Origin: Streptomyces sp. NBC_01775
GTDB lineage: Bacteria; Actinomycetota; Actinomycetes; Streptomycetales; Streptomycetaceae
Reading direction: 5' to 3'
NCBI RefSeq assembly: GCF_035917675.1
Contig: NZ_CP109104.1
Span: 8,060,001-8,124,000 of the forward strand
Length of the DNA: 64,000 nucleotides
Positions 42,624-51,509 of this stretch are shown one piece after another. Position numbers and translations under genes: made by a program. How positions within the stretch are numbered: position 1 is the stretch's first letter; each line of letters starts with the position of its first letter. Under the pieces are notes generated by a model that worked only from the letters and a program-made list of their open reading frames with translations, had not been told where the DNA came from and did not search any database.

Positions 42624-42812
42624 TTACCAGGTGGGGCGCAGCTGGCGGATGATGCGGCGGCGCAGCCGCACCCGGCGGCTGCCGTCGGGGTACAGCCGCA
42701 TCCTCGCCAGCTCCCAGTGCCCGTACTCGGCATGTTCGGTCAGGAGTTGGGTCGCCGTCCTGCGGGAGACCCCCCGCGGGACATACACATCGCGAAATTC
42801 GTATTCCGGCAT
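42624..42812 (-). CDS. DUF5703-family small protein
   Basis: A 62-aa protein, MPEYEFRDVYVPRGVSRRTA and so on, ending LRRRIIRQLRPTW. It is highly conserved in Streptomyces as DUF5703. It is basic, without membrane segment or Cys, and has no known function. It is transcribed away from the gene at 42860. Confidence 0.85.
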   Translation of the reverse strand: MPEYEFRDVYVPRGVSRRTATQLLTEHAEYGHWELARMRLYPDGSRRVRLRRRIIRQLRPTW

Positions 42813-42859
42813 CTCATCTATTGTGCGGGCAGTGCCCGTCTGCGGATAGCGTCTGCACT

Positions 42860-43726
42860 ATGTCTGATGCTGCGCAGCCCACCGCTGCCGACGTACGCGC
42901 CGCCGCCGAGGCAGTCAAAGCCGCGCTCGACCGGCACCTGGAGGCCGTCGAGCGGCGGGCGGGGGCGTCACGGGCGCCCGCCCCGGCGGCCTCCGGTGCG
43001 GGCGAGGGCGCCGGAGAACGGGCCGCCGAGCTGGACGCCGCTGTCTACGCGGCCTTCGACGAGCTGGCCGCCGCCGGGGAGACCTACGACGAGCTGCTCT
43101 ACGAGCTCTACGACGAGGTCACCCCCTTCGAGATCCCGGGGAGCGATTCGCTGCCCGCGTACGCGGGCCCCGAGGTGCCCAGTGCGCTGAGCGTGCTGAT
43201 CCGGCGGGACTACATCATCGCCGAGCCACAGCGGCTGCTGGGCCAGGCCGAGCGCGTCACGGAGCTGGATCCGGAGTCGGCGGAGGACGACGGCGTCGAG
43301 GGCGTCACGGCGGGCAGTAGCGTGCACGCCGCGCTGGGCGTGCTGTTCGGGGAGTACGAGCCCGACGAGATCGCCACCCGGCACAAGGAGTTCGGGCTGG
43401 ACGAGGGGGACTCCACCCTCTGGGTCTGCGCGACGGACGAGCCCAGCGAGCCCGGCGAATGGCTGGCGGCGCCCTTCGAGCAGGCCGACCCGCAGCAGGT
43501 GATCTGCCGCTTCGACGTCAGCTCCGTCTTCGACGACGACGAGGAACTTCTCCTGGTCGACGACGACACCGACGAGACCGAGGACGAGCCGGACGAAGCC
43601 GACGACGAGGACCTGGACGACGAGGCGGACCAGGGCGACAGCGAGGACGAGGACGAGGGCGCCCACGGCCAGGCCGGCGGTGCCGAGGGCGGAATCGGCG
43701 GAGTGCGCGGGGCCCGCGTCCGCTAG
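42860..43726 (+). CDS. Conserved actinobacterial protein with acidic tail
   Basis: 288 aa from ATG 42860. The N-terminal helix (about residues 8-40) is Ala-rich. The folded part includes AVYAAFDELAAAGETYDELLYE, VPSALSVLIRRDYIIAEPQRLL and VHAALGVLFGEYEPDEIATRH. The last 55 residues are almost all Asp/Glu with a Gly-rich end. There is no signal or membrane segment, so it is cytoplasmic. The position fits the conserved neighbourhood of the chaplin genes. The function is unknown; an acidic tail of this kind could bind basic partners. Confidence 0.75.
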   Translation: MSDAAQPTAADVRAAAEAVKAALDRHLEAVERRAGASRAPAPAASGAGEGAGERAAELDAAVYAAFDELAAAGETYDELLYELYDEVTPFEIPGSDSLPAYAGPEVPSALSVLIRRDYIIAEPQRLLGQAERVTELDPESAEDDGVEGVTAGSSVHAALGVLFGEYEPDEIATRHKEFGLDEGDSTLWVCATDEPSEPGEWLAAPFEQADPQQVICRFDVSSVFDDDEELLLVDDDTDETEDEPDEADDEDLDDEADQGDSEDEDEGAHGQAGGAEGGIGGVRGARVR

Positions 43727-44219
43727 TGCCGTGACCGGCAGTGTTTGCCCGGAAGGAGCGTCGTCGTGGGGCACCGCCCGCGCGAGCGGGGCCGAGCGTG
43801 GGGGAGCGTGCGATCGCAAGGCGGCCGGAAGCCCTTGATCGGGGTCTCCCCTGCTCTGGGGGCACCTCCCGGCCGAAGGCCGGGGGAGAAGTTGAGAGCT
43901 TGGGGAAGGAGCTACCAGGGCTTTTGGCCAACGCGGCTGGGGGCACCCCCTGCTCGGAGAGCTTGGGGGAGTGCGTGCCGGGCGGCGCGACGGGGCAAAG
44001 CTTGCCGGGAGGGGCACCAGGCCCCGTCGTCACATTCCCGTCTGCCCCGCGACGTCATGCACGCACTGACGCCGCGGGGCCGCCTCCGGGCGACGAGGCG
44101 AATGTGACGACAGGACCTGGCTGTAGCGGGCTGGAGCGGTGACCCGGGAGGGTGAGGGCGTCAAGGCGCCTTCGCCCGGCCCCGCTTCGAACGGGTGCCG
44201 GGGTCCGGCCCCGCCTCGC
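43727..44219. repeat. Intergenic region with imperfect palindromic repeat units
   Basis: About 490 bp between two stop codons (convergent genes). Two related units occur at about 43848-43908 and 43930-43975, each with GGGGGCACC and GAGAGCTTGGGG. The first also contains the hairpin CCCGGCCGAAGGCCGGG. Such GC-rich GAGCTTGGGGGA units recur between genes in Streptomyces genomes. A later segment, around 44040-44110, has partial symmetry and may contain the bidirectional terminator. Confidence 0.55.
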
Positions 44220-46343
44220 TCACTCCACGCTTTCGGCTTCCCCCTCGCTCTCGCCCTCACCGGCCGCGCTCGTGTCCGCGACCGGAACCGCGCTCGCCGC
44301 GGCGGCTGCCGCCGCCTTCGCGGACTCCGTGAGCAGGGTGCGCAGCCGTGTCACCCGGTCCTGGGCCGTGCCCGAGGCGACGGCGTGGGGCAGTGCGTCG
44401 CCCGCGCCGTGCACGACCGACAAGTGGCGGGCGCCGCGGCCGAAGGCGGTGTAAACCCACTCCCGCGTCAGCGCGCCTCCTACGTCGCCCGGCAGCACCA
44501 CGACGGCGGCCGGCCAGCGGGTGCCCGCCGCCTGGTGCGCCGTCACGGCCCACCCGTGGCGCACGGTGTCGGCGACCCTGTCCGGGGGCACCGTGACGGT
44601 CCGCCCGGCGCAGGCCAGATGGAGGCCTGTGTCGTCGGCCGAGGCGACGGTGCCCATTCGGGTGCGGCCCGGGGCGGGGGAGTGGGCCACCCTGTCGCCG
44701 GGATCGAAGCCGCCGAAGCGGCCCGGGCCCGGGTTGAGCCGCTCCTTGAGTGCGGCGTTGAGCGCGCGGGTGCCCGCGGCGCCGCCGTGGCCCACGGTGA
44801 TGACCTGGGTGTCTTCCGAGGGGACGCCGATCGCGCGGGGCACCGAGTCGGCCACGAGCTGCACCGTGCGGTGCACGGCCTCGCCCGGATCGGCGACGGG
44901 CACGATCACGACTTCCTTGCCGGGCGCCTCGACCTGGTTCAACTCGCCGACGCCGATGCCGGAGACCAGCTCGCCCACCGGCCCGGGGTCCGGCGTGCGA
45001 GAGGCGACCTGGGGGCAGAAGCGGGCCGCCAGCAGGTCCTTGAACAGCTGACCGGGGCCTGCGGCCCCGAGCACGGCCGGATCTCCGCTGAGCACCAACC
45101 GGGCCCCGTCCGGCAGGGATTCGAGCAGCGCGGCGGCCGTCTCGGCGTCGAGCTGCGGGGCGTCGCACACGGCGAGGAGGTCGACAGCCAGCGCGCCGTC
45201 CTCGTCCCGCCCCGGGCCTTCGGCCCCCGCCAGGACCCCCGCGACGGTGGCGGCGGGCAGCTGGGCGTCGGGTGCGGCTTCCCCGAGCTGCTCGCCGAGG
45301 AAGCGGGTCAGCCGGTCGCGGCCGTCGTCGGTATGGGCCAGGACCCAGGCACGCAGCCCCAGCCGGTGCGCCGCCGCCACCAGTGCTGCGGGCTCCGCTC
45401 GCGCCGCCTCACCACCCGTATGGGCGACCAGGCCGTGCCCGGACGCGGCGTGGATCAGCTCCCGGGCGGAGGGGGAAGGGGCGGCCGAAGCGGCAGCGGC
45501 CCACTCGGCGGGGGAGACCCGCACGGGCGCGGCCCCGGCATCGTCCCCGCTCCCCTCTCCGTCCCCGCCTTCGGCAGCGTCCGTCTCCCGCGCCGCGCCG
45601 GTCTCCCGCGCCTCCGAAGCGGTGAAGGTGCTGGTGATACGGGCGAGGCCGTCGGCCAGGCTCTCCTCGGCCAGCGCGTAGCGGTCCAGGCCCACCAGGA
45701 GCGTGACCGGGCGCTCCTCCGCCTCGCTCTCGTCCATGGCGGAGGCGACAGGGCCGCCGTCCAGCGCGTCTTCGAAGACCAGCACGGCGCCCGCGTCGAC
45801 GGCCTGGCGCACGGCCTCTTCCGGGTCGGGCACGGCGTGCTGCGTCAGGCCCTTGGCCAGCGCCTCCGGCCCCAGGACCGTGTCACCCGCCAGCGCCGCG
45901 CGCTCCAGCAGCCAGACGACCAGCGCCACCGCCCGGCGCTCGTCCCCGGGGCCCGCTTCCTCGCTCAGCAGGGCGCGCGCGAAGCCGTCGGCCTGCTCGG
46001 GGCGTACGCCCGTGACGGCGAGCAGCTGCCAGGGGTCGGCCCGCAGCAGCTCGGCGGCGCCCTCGCCGAGCGCCTCGGCCACGCGCGGGCCCAGCGCCTC
46101 GGGGGCGCCGCACTCCGTCAGGAGCGCGCGCACCTCGTCCGGGACGGTGACCGGGCCATCGCCGCGTGCCGGGCGGGCCGGTGGCACGGAGCCGGGTGCC
46201 GGGCGGCGGGGGGCGGCCCCCTTCGCCTGGGCCGAAGGGCCTGCCGGGCGCGCGGTCTCGGTGAAGAAGGATGCGGCGGGGCGCTCGCCGCTCTCCACCG
46301 CGCGGACGGCCGCGAGGAGTTCGGCTGCCTTGTCGTTCGTCAC
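44220..46343 (-). CDS. RecD/helicase-like HhH protein with degenerate ATPase motifs
   Basis: 707 aa. The N-terminal third carries helix-hairpin-helix-like segments (LLTECGAPEALGPRVAEALG, ADPWQLLAVTGVRPEQADGF) as in RecD2 helicases. Where Walker A (GGPGTGKS) is expected, the sequence is HGLVAHTGGEAARAEPAAL. Where DEAQ is expected it is AVCDAPQLD. Later motifs are better kept: LVLSGDPAVLGAAGPGQLF, AHSPAPGRTRMGTV and the UvrD-like WAVTAHQAAGTRWPAAVVVLP. It is probably inactive or altered as an ATPase but may keep nucleic-acid binding. The ATG overlaps the aldo/keto reductase stop, so they form an operon. Confidence 0.8.
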   Translation of the reverse strand: MTNDKAAELLAAVRAVESGERPAASFFTETARPAGPSAQAKGAAPRRPAPGSVPPARPARGDGPVTVPDEVRALLTECGAPEALGPRVAEALGEGAAELLRADPWQLLAVTGVRPEQADGFARALLSEEAGPGDERRAVALVVWLLERAALAGDTVLGPEALAKGLTQHAVPDPEEAVRQAVDAGAVLVFEDALDGGPVASAMDESEAEERPVTLLVGLDRYALAEESLADGLARITSTFTASEARETGAARETDAAEGGDGEGSGDDAGAAPVRVSPAEWAAAASAAPSPSARELIHAASGHGLVAHTGGEAARAEPAALVAAAHRLGLRAWVLAHTDDGRDRLTRFLGEQLGEAAPDAQLPAATVAGVLAGAEGPGRDEDGALAVDLLAVCDAPQLDAETAAALLESLPDGARLVLSGDPAVLGAAGPGQLFKDLLAARFCPQVASRTPDPGPVGELVSGIGVGELNQVEAPGKEVVIVPVADPGEAVHRTVQLVADSVPRAIGVPSEDTQVITVGHGGAAGTRALNAALKERLNPGPGRFGGFDPGDRVAHSPAPGRTRMGTVASADDTGLHLACAGRTVTVPPDRVADTVRHGWAVTAHQAAGTRWPAAVVVLPGDVGGALTREWVYTAFGRGARHLSVVHGAGDALPHAVASGTAQDRVTRLRTLLTESAKAAAAAAASAVPVADTSAAGEGESEGEAESVE

Positions 46344-47368
46344 AGCTCGCTCCAGTCATGGTCGGGGTAGCGGTGCACGGGGGCCGAGACGTCGTCCAGC
46401 GCCGCGCGGATTTCCTCAGGAAGACTAAGGCCCTCCACTGACAGCGCCGCCGCGAGCTGCTGTGCCGTCCGCGCGCCGACCAGCGGCGCGACCACACCCG
46501 GCCGGTCGCGCACCCATGCCAGCGCCACCTGGAGCGGGGGCAGCGCCAGCCCGTCCGCCGCTATCGAGACCGCGTCCACGACGCGCCCGGCCGGCTCGTC
46601 CAGATACGGCTCGACGAAGGGCGCCAGCCGCTCGGAGGCCCCTCGCGATCCGGGGGGCGGCGGGCCGGGTTGGCGGTACTTCCCGGTGAGCACGCCCCGG
46701 CCCAGCGGGGAGGAGGGCAGCAGACCGATGCCCAGGTCCAGCGCGGCGGGCAGCACCTCGCGCTCTATCCCGCGCTGGAGCAGCGAATACTCCAGCTGCG
46801 CGCTCGCCAGCCGGGTGCGGGGGCCGGGCGCCGCGAGCTGCCAGGCCGCGGCCTTGGCGAGCTGCCAGCCGGAGAAGCCGGTCACCCCGGCGTAGCGGGC
46901 CCGGCCGCTGGCGACGGCGGTGTCGAGCGCGTGGAGCGTCTCGTCCAGGGGTGTGTACGGGTCAAAGGCGTGCACCTGCCACAGGTCCACGTGGTCGGTG
47001 CCGAGCCGCTCCAGCGAGGCGTCCAGCGCGGAGAGGAGATGGCCCCGCGAGCAGTCGATTCTGCGGTCGGGGTCGGGCACGCTGCCCGCCTTGGTGGCGA
47101 TCACCAGGTCACGGCGCGGTACGAGGTCGTGCATCAGCCGCCCGAGCAGGTATTCGGCCTCCCCGTCGCCGTACACGTCGGCGGTGTCGACGAGGTTGCC
47201 GCCCGCTTCCCAGAACGCCTTGAGCTGCCCCGCGGCGTTCTCCTCGTGCTCAAGATGCGCCCCCCGGCCGCCGGAGGCGTGCTCACCGCTGCCCCGCGCC
47301 CAGTTGAGAGTGCCCAGACCGATCCGGGATACGCGCAGGCCAGTGCGGCCGAGGTGCCTTCGCTCCAT
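46340..47368 (-). CDS. Aldo/keto reductase
   Basis: 342 aa. It has GLRVSRIGLGTLNWARG at the N-terminus and then VDTADVYGDGEAEYLLGR, with the catalytic Asp and Tyr. DLVIATKAGS supplies the Lys and HVDLWQVHAFD the His. Toward the C-terminus it has GIGLLPSSPLGRGVLTGKYR and RTAQQLAAALSVEGLSLP, the NADPH-binding region. These are features of the AKR11/12-like group. The substrate is unknown. It is the first gene of a two-gene unit with the RecD-like protein. Confidence 0.9.
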   Translation of the reverse strand: MERRHLGRTGLRVSRIGLGTLNWARGSGEHASGGRGAHLEHEENAAGQLKAFWEAGGNLVDTADVYGDGEAEYLLGRLMHDLVPRRDLVIATKAGSVPDPDRRIDCSRGHLLSALDASLERLGTDHVDLWQVHAFDPYTPLDETLHALDTAVASGRARYAGVTGFSGWQLAKAAAWQLAAPGPRTRLASAQLEYSLLQRGIEREVLPAALDLGIGLLPSSPLGRGVLTGKYRQPGPPPPGSRGASERLAPFVEPYLDEPAGRVVDAVSIAADGLALPPLQVALAWVRDRPGVVAPLVGARTAQQLAAALSVEGLSLPEEIRAALDDVSAPVHRYPDHDWSEL

Positions 47369-47447
47369 GGGCGTTGAGCGTACTTGCGGCGGGCGCTAGA
47401 GTCCGGGGGGTCAGGGACATTACTGATCAGTAAGGGGAGTGGGCGGC

Positions 47448-48503
47448 ATGGGGATGCGACTGGGCATCAACCTCGGCTACTGGGGTGCAGGCATGGACGC
47501 CGACAACCTCGCTGTCGCGCAGGAGGCCGACCGGCTCGGCTACGACGTCTGCTGGGCGGCCGAGGCGTACGGTTCCGATGCCGCGACGGTGCTCACCTGG
47601 GTCGCGGCACACACCGAGAGCATCGACGTGGCCTCCGGAATCTTCCAGATCCCGGCGCGCGCACCGGCGATGACGGCGATGACGGCCGCGACCCTCGACT
47701 CGCTCTCCGGCGGACGCTTCCGCCTGGGCCTGGGCGTTTCGGGGCCGCAGGTGTCCGAGGGCTGGTACGGCGTGAAGTTCGACAAGCCGCTGGCCCGCAC
47801 CCGCGAGTACGTCGAGATCATCCGCAAGGCGATGTCCCGCGAGCGCCTCAGCCACGAGGGCCGCCACTGGACGCTGCCGCTGCCCGGCGGGCCCGGCAAG
47901 CCGATCAAGCTCACCGTCCACCCCGAGCGGGAGGAGATCCCGCTCTACATCGCCGCCATCGGCCCCAAGAACCTCCAGCAGACCGGGGAGATCGCCGACG
48001 GGGTGCTGCTGGTCTTCTTCTCGCCCGAGCACGCCGAGGAGACCACCCTCCAGCACCTGCGCGCCGGCCGGGAGAAGGCGGGCAAGCCCCTGGAGGGCTT
48101 CGACGTGTGCCCGACCGTGCCGATGGCCGTCGGGGACGACATCGACGCGCTGGCCGACATCTTCCGCCCGTACACCGCCTTGTACGTGGGCGGGATGGGC
48201 AGCCGCGACCAGAACTTCTACAACAAGCTCGCGCGGCGCATGGGCTACGAGAAGGAAGCCGCCGAGATCCAGGAGAAGTACCTCTCGGGCGACAAGGAGG
48301 GCGCCGCCGCCGCCATCCCGCGCGAGCTGATCGACTCCACCACGCTCATCGGCCCCGTCGAGCGGATCTCGGAGCGGATGAGCGCCTACGCGGACGCCGG
48401 GGTGACCACGCTCTCCCTCGCACCCGCCGGCTTCTCGCTCGACGAGCGGCTCGCCGGCCTGCGCGCCGGAGTGGAGGCACTGGAGCGGGCCGGCCTGGCC
48501 TGA
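47448..48503 (+). CDS. LLM-class F420-dependent oxidoreductase
   Basis: 351 aa from ATG 47448, after GGGGAGTGGGCGGC. The N-terminus MGMRLGINLGYWGAGMD is followed by ADRLGYDVCWAAEAYGSDA, a luciferase-like barrel. Then come IPARAPAMTAMTAATLDSLS and FRLGLGVSGPQVSEGWYGVK, which identify the F420-binding subgroup typical of Actinobacteria, and PLYIAAIGPKNLQQTGEIADG. The enzymes transfer hydride from F420H2, but the substrate is unknown. Divergent from the aldo/keto reductase, with an 80-bp gap for both promoters. Confidence 0.9.
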   Translation: MGMRLGINLGYWGAGMDADNLAVAQEADRLGYDVCWAAEAYGSDAATVLTWVAAHTESIDVASGIFQIPARAPAMTAMTAATLDSLSGGRFRLGLGVSGPQVSEGWYGVKFDKPLARTREYVEIIRKAMSRERLSHEGRHWTLPLPGGPGKPIKLTVHPEREEIPLYIAAIGPKNLQQTGEIADGVLLVFFSPEHAEETTLQHLRAGREKAGKPLEGFDVCPTVPMAVGDDIDALADIFRPYTALYVGGMGSRDQNFYNKLARRMGYEKEAAEIQEKYLSGDKEGAAAAIPRELIDSTTLIGPVERISERMSAYADAGVTTLSLAPAGFSLDERLAGLRAGVEALERAGLA

Positions 48504-48818
48504 GCTGCTCCGGCAAGGTCTCCTCGGTTCCGTAAGGCCCTTCGTACGGGAGCGAGGCGCTCCGCAGGCGCCCGCGTGCCCCGGAAGGAGTAAGCGCCGG
48601 GACAAGCTTGCGGCCGTGGTGGGGGCTCGGGGGCGACCCCGCCACGGCCGTCACGGAACACAACGCCGCCCGGCCCTGGCGGTTACGCGGGCGGCCTGGA
48701 CGGCCTCCTTCGTTCGGCCCGGATCGGCTCCTCACGTGTTGCCCGCTCACGCACGCGGCATTTGACTCGTACTTCGTGGAAGTCGTGCTTTGTGGGATGT
48801 CGCACGGAGGTGCCATCG
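48504..48818. other. Intergenic region between LLM and ferritin-like genes
   Basis: 315 bp. It holds the strong hairpin at 48611-48650 and, around 48760-48800, an AT-richer segment before the ferritin-like gene that probably carries its promoter. No coding frame was recognised. Confidence 0.5.
48611..48650 (+). terminator. Hairpin terminator downstream of the LLM gene
   Basis: CGGCCGTGG (48611-48619) pairs with CCACGGCCG (48642-48650), extended inside by GGGG/CCCC. A stable stem about 110 bp after the LLM gene stop, without T-run. Confidence 0.7.
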
Positions 48819-49607
48819 ATGCTCTCGGCCAGGAGTCTCTTCCAGGAAATCCTCGACAACGACGAGTCCTTCCGGCTCTTCTGCTCCATCGCCGCCAGCG
48901 GGGAGTCCCAGGGCGGCTGGGAGAACGGCCGTATCGCGGCGCTCGTCCCCGAGAGTCAGCGCCACCTGGCGCCCAAGATCGTGCGGCACGGCGGTGACGA
49001 GGACAAGCACGGCCGGATCTTCACCGCCCTGCTGCGCAAGCGAGGGCTGGAGGCGGTCGAGATCCCCGACGGCACCGACTACACGATGATCCTGGAGGGG
49101 CTCGGGATCGGCCTCGGCCACGAGAAGCTGCGCGGTGACGAGCCGCTGAGCGAGCAGGACGTGCTCACCTACCTCGCGCACAGTCGGGTCACGGAGCAGC
49201 GTGCCTCGGAGGAGATGATCCTGCTCAAGAAGCTCTTCGGCGACCATCCGGAGCTGGGCCGCGCCGTACGGATGATCTCGGACGACGAGGACAACCACCT
49301 GGCCTACTGCCACGAGGAACTGCTGCGCCTCGCCGACGAGGGGCACGGCCGCGAGATCCGGGCCCTGCTGCGCGAGAGCGCCCTCGCCGAGATCAAGGTC
49401 TACCGCGATGTCAGCCTGGCCGTCATGAGCCGGATGGCGCGCATCCTGGGCTGGTCCCGGGCGAAGTTCGGGCTGCTCGCGCTGGGCATCCACGGCAGGT
49501 ACGCCGCCGAGCGGCTGGGCGGGTGGCGCCGGATGGTGAGCCTGCGGATGCCCGAGCGGCGCGACGCGCTGGGCGGCCCGGCCGACCCGGCCCCCGAGTT
49601 CGCCTGA
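48819..49607 (+). CDS. Ferritin-like domain protein
   Basis: 262 aa from ATG 48819 with GGAGG nearby. Carboxylate/His pairs spaced as in four-helix ferritin-like di-iron proteins are visible: FCSIAASGESQGGWEN, KIVRHGGDEDKHGRIF, RVTEQRASEEMILLKKLF and ISDDEDNHLAYCHEELLRL. A basic C-terminal region with LGWSRAKFGLLALGIHGRYAAERL follows. Related actinobacterial proteins include di-iron oxidases and acyl-chain modifying enzymes, but no specific reaction can be claimed. Confidence 0.8.
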   Translation: MLSARSLFQEILDNDESFRLFCSIAASGESQGGWENGRIAALVPESQRHLAPKIVRHGGDEDKHGRIFTALLRKRGLEAVEIPDGTDYTMILEGLGIGLGHEKLRGDEPLSEQDVLTYLAHSRVTEQRASEEMILLKKLFGDHPELGRAVRMISDDEDNHLAYCHEELLRLADEGHGREIRALLRESALAEIKVYRDVSLAVMSRMARILGWSRAKFGLLALGIHGRYAAERLGGWRRMVSLRMPERRDALGGPADPAPEFA

Positions 49608-49659
49608 GCACGCGCCGGAGGCGGCCTGCCGGAGGTCCCGGAAGCGGGCCTGCCGGACG

Positions 49660-50676
49660 TCAGAGCCAGCCGCGCCGTTTGAAGACGCGGAACAGGATGA
49701 AGCACACCGTCAGCATCAGCAAAATCACCGCCGGATAGCCCCACACCCAGTGCAGTTCGGGCATGTGGTCGAAGTTCATGCCGTACACCCCCGCGATCGC
49801 GGTCGGCACCGCGAACATCGCCGCCCAGGCGGAGATCTTGCGCATGTCGTCGTTCTGGCGCACGCCCATCTGCGCCAGATACGCCGAGAGGATGTCGGTC
49901 AGCAGCCGGTCGATGCTCTCCACCTGCTCGTTGACCCGCGAGAGGTGGTCCGCCACGTCCCGGAAGAACAGCCGCGAGTCCTTGTGCACGAACGGCACCC
50001 CCGCGCCCGTCAGCCGGGTCACCGGGTCCGACAGGGGCATCGTCGCCCGGCGGAACTCCAGCGCGCGGCGCTTGAACTCGTAGATCCTGCTCGCCGTGTC
50101 CGCGCCCACCCGGCTGTTCGTGGCGAAGACCCCCGCCTCCAGCTCGTCCAGGTCGGTGTGCAGAGCAGCCGCGACATCCAGGTAGTGGTCGACGACGGCG
50201 TCGCTGACCGCGTACAGCACCGCCGAGGGTCCGTGCCGCAGCACCCCGGGGTCGTCCTCCAGGCGGGTGCGCACCGCGCCCAGCGGATTCGCCTCGCCGT
50301 GCCGCACCGTCAGCACGAAGGAGTCACCGACGAAGACCATCACCTCACCGGTGGTCAGGCCCCCGTCGTCGCCCTCGTAGGAGACCGGCTTGAGGACCAG
50401 GAAGAGAGAGTCGGCGTAGATCTCCAGCTTCGGCCGCTGGTGGGCGCACAGCGCGTCCTCGACCGCCAGCGGGTGCAGCCCGAAGTCCTGGGTGATCTGC
50501 TCGAACTCCGCCTCCGTCGGCTCGTACAGACCGATCCACAAGAAGGCGTTCTCTTCCGAGCGCGCCTCGCCCAGCGCGGCGGAGAAGTCCCGTGGCCGCT
50601 CGGAGCGGCGCCCCTCGCGGTAGAGCGCACAATCGACGATCACTCCTCGTATTGTTCCGCGATCCGGGCGCCCCAC
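49660..50676 (-). CDS. corA: CorA-family magnesium/cobalt transporter
   Basis: 338 aa if read from ATG 50676; a GTG at 50643 (VIVDCALYREGRR) matches the usual family start better, although its Shine-Dalgarno GAGGAG abuts the codon. The cytoplasmic funnel region comes first. Near the C-terminus a helix contains the pore signature YGMNF, followed by the second membrane helix ending FRVFKRRGWL. Pentameric channel for Mg2+ uptake. It is convergent with the ferritin-like gene and divergent from the phosphatase. Confidence 0.92.
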   Translation of the reverse strand: MGRPDRGTIRGVIVDCALYREGRRSERPRDFSAALGEARSEENAFLWIGLYEPTEAEFEQITQDFGLHPLAVEDALCAHQRPKLEIYADSLFLVLKPVSYEGDDGGLTTGEVMVFVGDSFVLTVRHGEANPLGAVRTRLEDDPGVLRHGPSAVLYAVSDAVVDHYLDVAAALHTDLDELEAGVFATNSRVGADTASRIYEFKRRALEFRRATMPLSDPVTRLTGAGVPFVHKDSRLFFRDVADHLSRVNEQVESIDRLLTDILSAYLAQMGVRQNDDMRKISAWAAMFAVPTAIAGVYGMNFDHMPELHWVWGYPAVILLMLTVCFILFRVFKRRGWL

Positions 50677-50720
50677 AACCGGAGAGCGGCAACCGAGACG
50701 CCTCGCTTAGGGTTGCGGGC

Positions 50721-51434
50721 ATGCCCACGCTCATCCTCGTACGGCACGGCAGGTCCACCGCGAACACCTCCGGGCTGCTGGCAGGCCGCACGCCCGGCGT
50801 CATGCTGGACGAGCAAGGCCAGCGGCAGGCCGGGGCGCTGCCCGAGCGGCTGGCCCAGCTGCCCCTCGTCGCCGCCGTCAGCAGCCCGCTGCACCGCTGC
50901 CAGGAGACCCTGGCACCGCTGACGGCGGCCCGCCCCGAAGTGCCGCTGCACACCGACGAGCGCATCACCGAGTGCGACTACGGAGAGTGGAGCGGGCGCA
51001 AGCTCGCCGAGCTGAACGGCGAGCCCCTGATGGAGACCGTGCAGCGCCACCCCTCGGCCGCCGTCTTCCCCGGCGGGGAGTCCATGCGCGCCATGCAGGC
51101 CAGGGCGGTGGAGGCCGTACGCGACTGGAACGCGCGCATCGAGGACCGGCACGGGGCCGACGCGGTGTACGCGATGTGCTCCCACGGCGACATCATCAAG
51201 TCGATCGTGGCCGACGCGCTCGGCATGCACCTGGACCTCTTCCAGCGCATATCGGTCGGCCCCTGTTCGGCGACGGTGATCACCTACACCCCGCTGCGGC
51301 CCTTCCTGCTGCGCCTCGGTGACACCGGCGAACTGGCCTCCCTGGCCCCGCCCGAGCGCGGCGACAGCGACGAGGGCGCCGACGCCGCTGCCGGTCCCGG
51401 CGACGGACGCGCGACCGTGGGCGGAAGCGCCTGA
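50721..51434 (+). CDS. Histidine-phosphatase (phosphoglycerate-mutase-like) protein
   Basis: 237 aa. It begins MPTLILVRHGRSTAN with the phospho-acceptor RHG, and later has SSPLHRCQETLAPL, ITECDYGEWSGRKL and the second His in MCSHGDIIKSIVADAL. This is the actinobacterial MSMEG_4193-type family, whose members occur beside the DUF3090 and kinase-like genes that follow here. The C-terminal 30 residues are a Gly/Ala/Asp-rich extension. The substrate is not known. Confidence 0.9.
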   Translation: MPTLILVRHGRSTANTSGLLAGRTPGVMLDEQGQRQAGALPERLAQLPLVAAVSSPLHRCQETLAPLTAARPEVPLHTDERITECDYGEWSGRKLAELNGEPLMETVQRHPSAAVFPGGESMRAMQARAVEAVRDWNARIEDRHGADAVYAMCSHGDIIKSIVADALGMHLDLFQRISVGPCSATVITYTPLRPFLLRLGDTGELASLAPPERGDSDEGADAAAGPGDGRATVGGSA

Positions 51435-51509
51435 GCACGATGATCGGCACGCACAGTAGGGTGCGGGTGTCCGAAGCTTCACGTACCCGTCGACTTTTCG
51501 GAGCAGGAC

